A stretch of DNA of 64,000 nt, taken from DASWJS01 sp036397035 (GTDB lineage Bacteria; Actinomycetota; AC-67). Every line of letters starts with the position of its first letter. Position 1 is the first letter of the stretch. The DNA is taken from contig DASWJS010000017.1 in assembly GCA_036397035.1 (NCBI GenBank), forward strand, positions 186,001 to 250,000, read 5' to 3'. The notes beneath the pieces were generated by a model. That model saw only the letters and a program-made list of their open reading frames with translations, was not told where the DNA came from and did no database searches. A program made the position numbers and the translations under genes. Below, in pieces: positions 42,711-49,507 of the stretch.

Positions 42711-44657
42711 ATGACCTCGACCGTTGCCCTCCGGCCTCGCTTCACAAGCGCCACGGCCGCGCTCGCGTTGCTCGCCACGCTCCTGGCCGGCGCGCCGGCG
42801 TTGGTGGCCGCGCCGCTGGAGGACCTCGGCGACAAGATCGAGCGCATCCTGGCGCAGCGCGCCGCGAGCACGCCCGACGAGGGTGTCTCGGCGATCGTCT
42901 CCAAGCGCGCGCCGGGCAGCGCGAGCCTCGAGCAAGCCGTCGTCGCGGGCGGCGGCCGGATCGACGAGCAGCTCCCGATCGTCGACGGGTTCTCCGCCAC
43001 GTTCCCCGCGCGCCTCGTCCCGGTGCTGGCGGCCGACGCGAACCTGCGATCGCTGTCGCTGAACCGCACGGGGAAGTTCGAGCAGTTCTCCTACGACGAG
43101 AGTTCCTCGGTGGCCTCGACCACCCCGAAGTTGATCAATGCGACCTCGCTGTGGTCCGGTGGCAACTACGGCCAGGGCGTCGGCATCGCGGTCATCGACA
43201 CCGGCGTCTCGCCCATGAACGACTTCGTCGCGAACGGCGGGCGGATCGTTCACGGACCCGACCTTTCGGGTGAGAACAACCTCGTGGACTCCTACGGGCA
43301 CGGCACCGTGATGGCCGGCATCATCGCCGGCGACGGCTACGACTCGCAGAGCAACGCGGCCGGCGCCCGGGTCGGTGTCGCGCCGCGCGCCTGGATCGTG
43401 TCGGTGAAGGTCGCCGGAGCGAACGGCGTCACCGACGTCTCGACGGTGCTCGCCGCGATGCACTGGGTGGCCGCCTACCGCGACCAGTTCAACATCCGCG
43501 TCGTGAACCTCTCCTGGGGCACGAGCGGCACGCAGAGCTACCGCTACGACCCGCTGAACTACGCGGTCGAGCGCCTCTGGGCGCTCGGCGTCACGGTGGT
43601 CGTCGCCGCGGGCAACAGCGGCCCGACCAACGGCACGATCACCAAGCCGGCCGACGACCCGTTCGTCATCACGGTCGGCGCCTACAACGACGCGCAGAAC
43701 ACCGACCCGGCCGACGACAGCGTTCCGGGCTGGTCTTCGCGCGGTCCGACCGCCGCGGACGGTCTGGCGAAGCCCGACGTCGTGGCGCCCGGACGCCTGA
43801 TCATCTCCGCCCGCTCCTACGGCTCCACGGTCGAGCAGACCTACCCCAAGGCGCTCTACGCGCCGTCCTACATCCGCGGCAGCGGCACCTCGCAAGCCGC
43901 CGCGGCGACGTCCGGCGCGGCCGCGTTGCTGATCCGCCAGAAGCCGCACCTGTCCCCCGCGCAGGTCAAGTACGCCCTCAAGCAGACGGCGAACCCGATT
44001 GCCTCGACCAGCTCCACGATCCAAGGAGCGGGCCGGATCAACCTCGCCGCCGCCGCCGCCTCGACGGACGAGGGGTACGCGAACGCGACGACGCAGCCCG
44101 GTGACGGACTGGGATCGCTGGAGCTGTCTCGCGGCGGGACCCACGTCGAGACCGACTGCGACGGCGACGGCGTCGCGACTGTCATCCAGGGCGAGATCAC
44201 CGCGCAGTGCCAAGCCTGGGACGGCGCTTCGTGGACCGGGGCCTCGTGGACCGGCGCATCCTGGACGGGCGCGTCGTGGACGGGCGCGTCCTGGACCGGG
44301 GCCTCGTGGACGGGCGCGTCCTGGACGGGGGCCTCGTGGACGGGCGCGTCGTGGACCGCCGGCTCGTGGACGGGCGCGTCGTGGACGACGACCGACTTCT
44401 CGGGCGCGTCCTGGACCGGAGCGTCGTGGACCGGGGCCTCCTGGACCGGCGCATCCTGGACGGGCGGCTCGTGGACCGGCGCATCCTGGACGGGCGCATC
44501 GTGGACCGGCGCATCCTGGACCACCGGCGAGTACGACGAGTGGACCACCGGCGAGTACGACGAGTTCCTCACCGCCTTCTGGGGGAGCCGCCCGCCGCCG
44601 GGCGTGTACCTGGCGGGCGAGCCCTACCGGCCCGCGCCTCGGATCCGGACGCCCTAG
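42711..44657 (+). CDS. Secreted subtilisin-like protease (S8) with SWT-repeat tail
   Basis: A 648-residue protein with an AAGGAGG site, a Sec signal peptide (about residues 1-34) and an inhibitor-like prodomain to about 130. The S8 catalytic domain has Asp163 (VIDTGVSP), His197 (SYGHGTVMAG), oxyanion Asn302 (GNSGP) and Ser394 (SGTSQAA; the usual residue after Ser is Met). A linker with DCDGDGVATV precedes 19 SWT pentads at about residues 505-603 and a double TTGEYDE. The tail may form a surface or matrix-binding beta-structure. The stretch 42515-42710 upstream shows a TATACG at 42606 but nothing firm. Confidence 0.92.
   Translation: MTSTVALRPRFTSATAALALLATLLAGAPALVAAPLEDLGDKIERILAQRAASTPDEGVSAIVSKRAPGSASLEQAVVAGGGRIDEQLPIVDGFSATFPARLVPVLAADANLRSLSLNRTGKFEQFSYDESSSVASTTPKLINATSLWSGGNYGQGVGIAVIDTGVSPMNDFVANGGRIVHGPDLSGENNLVDSYGHGTVMAGIIAGDGYDSQSNAAGARVGVAPRAWIVSVKVAGANGVTDVSTVLAAMHWVAAYRDQFNIRVVNLSWGTSGTQSYRYDPLNYAVERLWALGVTVVVAAGNSGPTNGTITKPADDPFVITVGAYNDAQNTDPADDSVPGWSSRGPTAADGLAKPDVVAPGRLIISARSYGSTVEQTYPKALYAPSYIRGSGTSQAAAATSGAAALLIRQKPHLSPAQVKYALKQTANPIASTSSTIQGAGRINLAAAAASTDEGYANATTQPGDGLGSLELSRGGTHVETDCDGDGVATVIQGEITAQCQAWDGASWTGASWTGASWTGASWTGASWTGASWTGASWTGASWTGASWTAGSWTGASWTTTDFSGASWTGASWTGASWTGASWTGGSWTGASWTGASWTGASWTTGEYDEWTTGEYDEFLTAFWGSRPPPGVYLAGEPYRPAPRIRTP
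44222..44529 (+). repeat. 15-bp tandem repeat coding for SWT pentads
   Basis: About twenty head-to-tail 15-base units (consensus GGCGCGTCGTGGACG with synonymous changes) inside the S8 protease gene. They encode GASWT nineteen times with two variants (AGSWT, GGSWT), interrupted once by TTDFS. Third-base variation among units argues for selection on the protein rather than recent expansion only. Confidence 0.95.
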
Positions 44658-44711
44658 CCCCGGGCCCGAACCTCATCCGGAGATGCAATCGCGACGAAGG
44701 ATCCCGGAACG

Positions 44712-46946
44712 ATGAGCCAACGCGCACGCCTGTACATCGGTGGTGTCATCGCAGGGGGAGCGTCGGTCGTCTTGGCGGCGGCCCCGCGCGGCGGGTGGAC
44801 GGCGCGCGAGGCCATCATGCTCGCCGGCTTCTCGGCGGCGATGATCATGGCCGAGCGCTTCGTCATCCACCTGCCGTTCCGCGAGCAGACCGTGTCCTTC
44901 TCGCTCGTCGAGATCGTGATGACCTTCGCGCTGTTCGTGCTGCCGGCCGGCTCGGTCGTGCTCGCCACCGCGAGCGGGATGGCCGGCGGACAGCTCCTCC
45001 GGCGCCGCCCGCTGCCGAAGGCGGCGTTCAACACGGGCATGTACGCGCTCGCCGCCGCCGCGGCGGTCGGCGTCTTCACGCTGCTTCGCGCGCCGGAGCT
45101 GCAGGAGATGCGCACCTACCTCGCGGCGCTCGCGGCGATGTTCGTCTTCTTCCTCGGCAACAAGCTGCTCGTCTCGCTGGTCGTCACCCTCGTCGAAGGG
45201 CAGCCCTTCCTGCAGGTGATCGGCGCGCTCGCCGGCGTCATCGTCGCGATCTGGGGAGGCAACGTCGCGCTCGGCGTGCTCGCAGCCCGGCTGCACGCGG
45301 CCGACCCGTTCGCGCTGCCGCTGCTGGTCGTGCCGGGCGGGCTCGCCTTCGCCGCCTACCGGGCGTCGGTCCGGTCCAAGATCGAGTCGCGCAGGATGCG
45401 GGATCTCTACGCGGCCGGCTCCGCGCTCATCACCAGCATGGAAGCCGCGGAAGACTTCGACCCGTTCCTCGAATGCGCGCGCGACCTCTTCCGCGCGACC
45501 GAGGCCGAGATCGTCCTGGTCGACGATCCACGCACGCTGCGCGTCTTCCGCGACGCCGGGCCGGTCGAGACCATCCGGCTGACCGTCCCCTTGCTGACCG
45601 AGCGGGACGTCATCGAAGAACTCGACGCGAGGATCCGGTCCCGGGACGCCCGCTCGTCGCTGACGGCCGTCATCGCCGGGGCCGGCGATACCACCGGCGT
45701 GCTCGCCGTGTACGACCGGCGCGGCGCCGAGGGCCCCGAGCCGTTCCCGGAGCGCGAACGCGACCTCATCCGGCTCCTGGCCGACGAGCTGTCCATCCGC
45801 ATCCGAAACATGCGCCTGTTCCGGTCGGTCAGCGAGGAGCGCGCGAAGCTCGCCGACATCGTCGACCACACGACCGACGGCATCTACCAGACCGACCCCG
45901 ACCGGCGCATCATGAGCTGGAACCCGGCGATGGAGACGATCACCGGCTACACGGCCCAGGAGGCGATCGGGCAGTACTGCTTCAACATCCTGCGCGCGCG
46001 CGACGCCGCCGCCGTCAACCTCTGCAACGGCGCGTGCCCGATCCTTGCTGCCTGCAACTCCGGCTCGCACCAGGATCGCGAGGCCGAAGTCATGACGAAG
46101 GACGGCGCGGAGCGCTGGATCAGCTACAGCCATTCGCCGGTCCTTGACGCCAACGGCAGCGCCGTGTCCGACGTCGTCGTCGTGCGCGACATCACCGAGC
46201 AGAAGCGCCTCCGCGACATGCAGGAAGACTTCACCTCCACGATCTCCCACGAGCTTCGCACGCCGCTGACGCCCTTGAAGGGGTTCCTTCTCACGCTGCT
46301 GCGGTCCAACGGACAGCTCGACCCGGCCGAGGTGACGATCTTCCACGAGCGCATGCTCCACCAGACCGAGCGCCTCGAACGGCTCGTCGACGACCTGCTG
46401 GAGGTGGCGCGCCTGAAGTCCTCCGGGACCAACGTGTCGCTCTCGGCCGTCAACGTCGACGTGGTGGTCGAGCAGATGGTGAAGGACTTCCGCGCCGCGC
46501 ACCCGCACCGGGAGTTCGACGTCCGGCTCGATCCTCCCGGACGCGTGGCGCTCGCCGACGGCTACCGGCTCGAGCAGGTGCTCGGCAACCTGTTGCAGAA
46601 CGCCGTCCGCTACTCACCCGATCACGAACGGATCGAGGTCGTGGCCGAGCAGCGCGGCGACGAGGTCCTCATCGCGGTTCGGGACTACGGCGCCGGCATC
46701 GCCAAGCACGAGCAGCGGCGCGTCTTCGAGCGCTTCTACCGGTCCGGCGACCACCTGACGCGCCCCGGCGAAGGCCTCGGCGTCGGGCTCTACATCGCGC
46801 GCAGCCTGGCCCAGGCGATGGGCGGGCGGATCGAGCTGGACAGCGCGCTCGGGCGAGGAAGCACCTTCACCGTCCACCTCCCCACCGACGACCGAAGGCG
46901 GTATCAGCGACCCCCGCACCTGGCTGGAGGCGGCGTCCGGAATTGA
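44712..46946 (+). CDS. Membrane sensor histidine kinase with GAF and Cys-rich PAS
   Basis: A 744-residue kinase. An N-terminal region of about 215 residues has six or seven hydrophobic segments. A GAF domain follows (about 235-385), then a PAS domain (about 400-510) holding five cysteines in QYCFNILR, NLCNGACPIL and AACNSG. HisKA has the H-box SHELRTPLTPLKGF, and HATPase_c has N-box LLQNAVRYSP and G-box PGEGLGVGLYIARS. The cysteine cluster suggests metal, heme or redox sensing, which is inference. No response regulator is adjacent. The last 22 bases overlap the tRNA-Cys gene on the other strand. Confidence 0.92.
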   Translation: MSQRARLYIGGVIAGGASVVLAAAPRGGWTAREAIMLAGFSAAMIMAERFVIHLPFREQTVSFSLVEIVMTFALFVLPAGSVVLATASGMAGGQLLRRRPLPKAAFNTGMYALAAAAAVGVFTLLRAPELQEMRTYLAALAAMFVFFLGNKLLVSLVVTLVEGQPFLQVIGALAGVIVAIWGGNVALGVLAARLHAADPFALPLLVVPGGLAFAAYRASVRSKIESRRMRDLYAAGSALITSMEAAEDFDPFLECARDLFRATEAEIVLVDDPRTLRVFRDAGPVETIRLTVPLLTERDVIEELDARIRSRDARSSLTAVIAGAGDTTGVLAVYDRRGAEGPEPFPERERDLIRLLADELSIRIRNMRLFRSVSEERAKLADIVDHTTDGIYQTDPDRRIMSWNPAMETITGYTAQEAIGQYCFNILRARDAAAVNLCNGACPILAACNSGSHQDREAEVMTKDGAERWISYSHSPVLDANGSAVSDVVVVRDITEQKRLRDMQEDFTSTISHELRTPLTPLKGFLLTLLRSNGQLDPAEVTIFHERMLHQTERLERLVDDLLEVARLKSSGTNVSLSAVNVDVVVEQMVKDFRAAHPHREFDVRLDPPGRVALADGYRLEQVLGNLLQNAVRYSPDHERIEVVAEQRGDEVLIAVRDYGAGIAKHEQRRVFERFYRSGDHLTRPGEGLGVGLYIARSLAQAMGGRIELDSALGRGSTFTVHLPTDDRRRYQRPPHLAGGGVRN

Positions 46947-46998
46947 ACCGGAGTACAGGGATTTGCAGTCCCTTGCCTCACCACTCGGCCACGCCGCC
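46925..46998 (-). tRNA. tRNA-Cys(GCA)
   Basis: A 74-base cloverleaf with encoded CCA: acceptor GGCGGCG/CGCCGCC, anticodon stem AGGGA/TCCCT with loop CTGCAAA (anticodon GCA), discriminator U as expected for tRNA-Cys. Its 3' end overlaps the end of the sensor kinase coding region. It follows tRNA-Gly by 38 bases. Confidence 0.95.
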
Positions 46999-47036
46999 GT
47001 TCATGACGAGAGCCGGACGGCATCCGGCTCTGTGCG

Positions 47037-47109
47037 AGCGGACGACGGGATTCGAACCCGCGACCCCTACCTTGGCAAGGTAGTGCTCTACCAACTGAGC
47101 CACGTCCGC
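47037..47109 (-). tRNA. tRNA-Gly(GCC)
   Basis: A 73-base cloverleaf: acceptor GCGGACG/CGTCCGC, anticodon stem CTACC/GGTAG with loop TTGCCAA (anticodon GCC), discriminator U. CCA is not encoded. First gene of a Gly-Cys tRNA unit. Confidence 0.95.
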
Positions 47110-47120
47110 GAAGAGGACCG

Positions 47121-47150
47121 ATTCTACCGGGCGGCCGTAACCACCAGCAA
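47121..47150 (-). promoter_or_regulatory. Promoter of the Gly-Cys tRNA unit
   Basis: On the minus strand TTGCTG (47150-47145), an 18-base spacer and TAGAAT (47126-47121), 11 bases before the tRNA-Gly 5' end. Confidence 0.55.
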
Positions 47151-47161
47151 CCATCTTCGAC

Positions 47162-47599
47162 TTAGCGGCCGGTCGAGCCGAAGCCTCCGTCGCCGCGCGC
47201 GCTCGCGGGCAGCTCGCCCGCCTCACGCACGGTGATCGCCGGCACCGGGACCAGCACGAGCTGCGCGATCCGCTCGCCCGCGCGGAGCACGATCGGCTCG
47301 TCGGGGTCCAGGTTCACCAGGAGCACCTTGACCTCGCCCCGATAGCCGGCGTCGATCAAGCCGGGCGCGTTGACGAGACCCAGGCCGAGGCGCACCGCGA
47401 GGCCCGAGCGCGGGACCACGAGCCCCGCGTACCCGTTGGGGATCGCGACCGCGAGGCCCGTCGGGACCAGCGCCCGCTCCCCCGGCTTCAGCGAGACGTC
47501 CTGGACCGTGGTGAGGTCGAGCCCGGCGTCGCCCGGGTGCGCGCGGGCCGGCAGGCTCGCCGCCGGGTGCAGCCGCGTGACGAGCAGCTCGTCGCTCAC
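47162..47599 (-). CDS. dut: dUTP diphosphatase
   Basis: A 145-residue trimeric dUTPase that prevents uracil incorporation and supplies dUMP. GTG start (VSDELLVTRLHP) overlaps the msrB stop (GTGA). Family motifs: HPGDAGLDL, VVPRSGLAVRLGL, NAPGLIDAGYRGEV, GERIAQLVLVPV and the C-terminal arm RGDGGFGSTGR that closes over the nucleotide. Confidence 0.97.
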   Translation of the reverse strand: MSDELLVTRLHPAASLPARAHPGDAGLDLTTVQDVSLKPGERALVPTGLAVAIPNGYAGLVVPRSGLAVRLGLGLVNAPGLIDAGYRGEVKVLLVNLDPDEPIVLRAGERIAQLVLVPVPAITVREAGELPASARGDGGFGSTGR

Positions 47600-48000
47600 G
47601 CGCCGCTGTCTAGCTCGAGCGCCGCGGAGTTGATGCAGTAGCGAAGGCCGGTCGGGTTGGGGCCGTCGTCGAACACGTGCCCGAGGTGCCCGCCGCAGCG
47701 CGCGCACTTCACCTCCGTGCGCACCATCCCGTACGAGCGGTCGACCTCGGTGACGACGGCGTCGTGAGTGAGCGGCTCGTAGTAGGAGGGCCAGCCGGTC
47801 CCGGAGTCGAACTTCGTGTCGCTGCCGAACAGCTCGGCCCCGCACCCGGCGCAGCGGTAGGTCCCGTCCTCGTGCACGTCCCAGTACGTGCCGCTGAAGG
47901 CCCGCTCGGTGCCCTTGTTGCGAAGGATCTCGTACTGCTCGGGCGTGAGGCGCTCGCGCCACTCCTCGTCCGTGGCCGGCATCTGCGTCTGGTCGTCCAT
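47596..48000 (-). CDS. msrB: Peptide methionine-R-sulfoxide reductase
   Basis: A 134-residue enzyme that repairs methionine-R-sulfoxide in proteins. ATG at 48000 gives a normal start before EEWRERLTPEQYEILRNKGTE. Structural zinc cysteines C50, C53, C99 and C102 are present (CAGC, CARC), and the catalytic cysteine is C122 in RYCINSAAL. It is translationally coupled to dut. Confidence 0.96.
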   Translation of the reverse strand: MDDQTQMPATDEEWRERLTPEQYEILRNKGTERAFSGTYWDVHEDGTYRCAGCGAELFGSDTKFDSGTGWPSYYEPLTHDAVVTEVDRSYGMVRTEVKCARCGGHLGHVFDDGPNPTGLRYCINSAALELDSGA

Positions 48001-48094
48001 CGCTCCTCCCGCGTCCCGGCGCGAGCGTACCGCGGCCGGCGCCGCCTCGCCGCGCGCGAGAGCCGCTCGCCCGCACGGGTAGAGTTGCCCCGCC

Positions 48095-49498
48095 GTGACC
48101 GCCTTCCCGCTGGAGCCCGACGCCGGGCAGATGGAGGCGATGGCGCGCGCCGCGACGGCGTACGTCGTCGGCCACCTCGAAGGCTTGCCGGACGCGCCGG
48201 CCGCAGACCTGGACGGCGCGGACGACCTGGCCGCGACTTTCCGCGACTCCCCGCCGGAGGAGCCGCGGGCGTTCGAGGAGCTGCTCACGCGCATCGCGCC
48301 CGCGGTGGACAAGAGCTTCAACACCGCCGGTCCCGGCTATCTGGCGTTCATCCCGGGCGGCGGGCTCTACAGCTCGGCGCTCGCGACGTTCGTCGCCGGC
48401 GCCGTGAATCGCTACACGGCGCTGTGGGCGCCCGCGCCGGCGCTCGCGCAGATCGAGTGGAGCGTCGTGCGGTGGATGGCCGACTTGTTCGGCTACCCGC
48501 CCGAGGCGCGCGGGGTGCTGACCTCGGGCGGCTCGACCGCGAACCTGTCCGCGCTGGTGACGGCGCGGCAGGCGGTGCTCGGCGATCGGATCGCGGACGG
48601 CGCGCTGTACGTGACCGAGCGCACGCACGCCTCGGTGGCCAAGGCCGCGCGCATTGCGGGCATGCCGCCGGCGGCCGTGCGGACCGTTCCGACCGACACG
48701 GCGCTGCGCATGGACGCCGAGGCGCTCCGGTTGATGATCGCGAAGGACCGCGAGAGCGGCGTGCGCCCCTTCTGCGTGGTGGCGTCCGCCGGCTCGACCG
48801 ACACCGGGTCGATCGATCCGCTGCGGCCGATTCGCGCGCTTACCCGCGACGAGGGCATGTGGATGCACGCCGATGCGGCCTACGGCGGCTTCTTCCAGCT
48901 CACCGAGCGCGGACGGCGTGCGTTCGACGGGATCGCCGAGGCCGACTCGATCACGCTCGACCCGCACAAGGGGTTGTTCCTTCCCTACGGGACGGGCGCG
49001 CTGCTGGTCCGGGACGGCGAGGCGATGCGACGCGCGCACAGCGAGTCCGCCGCGCACTACCTGCGCGACCTCGCGACCGGCGAGCACGCCGTGAACTTCG
49101 CCGACTACTCGACGGAGCTGTCGCGCGACAACCGCGGGCTGCGAATGTGGATCCCGCTCCACCTGCACGGCGTGCGGGCGTTCCGCGAGGCGCTCGACGA
49201 GAAGCTCGACCTCACGCGCTTGCTCTACGACGAACTGCGCGCGATCCCGGACATCGAGGTCCCGTGGGAGCCCGAGCTGACGATCGTGGCCTTCCGCGCG
49301 CGCGCCGGCGACGATGCGAGCCACGCGCTGCTCGAGCGCATCAACGCATCCAAGCGCGTCTTCCTGTCCAGCACCGTCCTGGACGGACGCACGACCCTGC
49401 GCGCGTGCATCGTGAGCCACCGCACCCACCGCGACCGCATCGAGGAAGCCGCGCAGATCATCCGCGACGCGGTCGCCGGCGTGCCCGGCCGGCCGTGA
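48095..49498 (+). CDS. PLP-dependent decarboxylase (aromatic/group II family)
   Basis: A 467-residue fold-type I enzyme with a GTG start; TAGAGT lies nine bases upstream. The PLP lysine is in LDPHKGLFLPYG, the cofactor aspartate in HADAAYGGFF, and phosphate-binding SGGSTANLSAL. The family contains aromatic amino-acid, histidine and glutamate decarboxylases, and some members are aldehyde synthases; substrate cannot be assigned here. It is convergent with nrdJ, nine bases between stops. Confidence 0.88.
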   Translation: MTAFPLEPDAGQMEAMARAATAYVVGHLEGLPDAPAADLDGADDLAATFRDSPPEEPRAFEELLTRIAPAVDKSFNTAGPGYLAFIPGGGLYSSALATFVAGAVNRYTALWAPAPALAQIEWSVVRWMADLFGYPPEARGVLTSGGSTANLSALVTARQAVLGDRIADGALYVTERTHASVAKAARIAGMPPAAVRTVPTDTALRMDAEALRLMIAKDRESGVRPFCVVASAGSTDTGSIDPLRPIRALTRDEGMWMHADAAYGGFFQLTERGRRAFDGIAEADSITLDPHKGLFLPYGTGALLVRDGEAMRRAHSESAAHYLRDLATGEHAVNFADYSTELSRDNRGLRMWIPLHLHGVRAFREALDEKLDLTRLLYDELRAIPDIEVPWEPELTIVAFRARAGDDASHALLERINASKRVFLSSTVLDGRTTLRACIVSHRTHRDRIEEAAQIIRDAVAGVPGRP

Positions 49499-49507
49499 CC
49501 GCGGCTC

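Noticed and set aside
44222..44529. CRISPR array or minisatellite
   Set aside because: The 15-base units are contiguous without spacers, lie in a coding frame and keep the amino-acid pattern while third bases vary.
44207..46147. A 646-residue plus-strand frame over the repeat and the kinase
   Set aside because: Alternative frame of the protease repeat followed by arginine-rich shadow of the kinase.
39489..47109. Integrated mobile element at the tRNA genes
   Set aside because: No integrase, transposase, direct repeat of a tRNA end or compositional shift was seen, so only a possible insertion of the block is noted.
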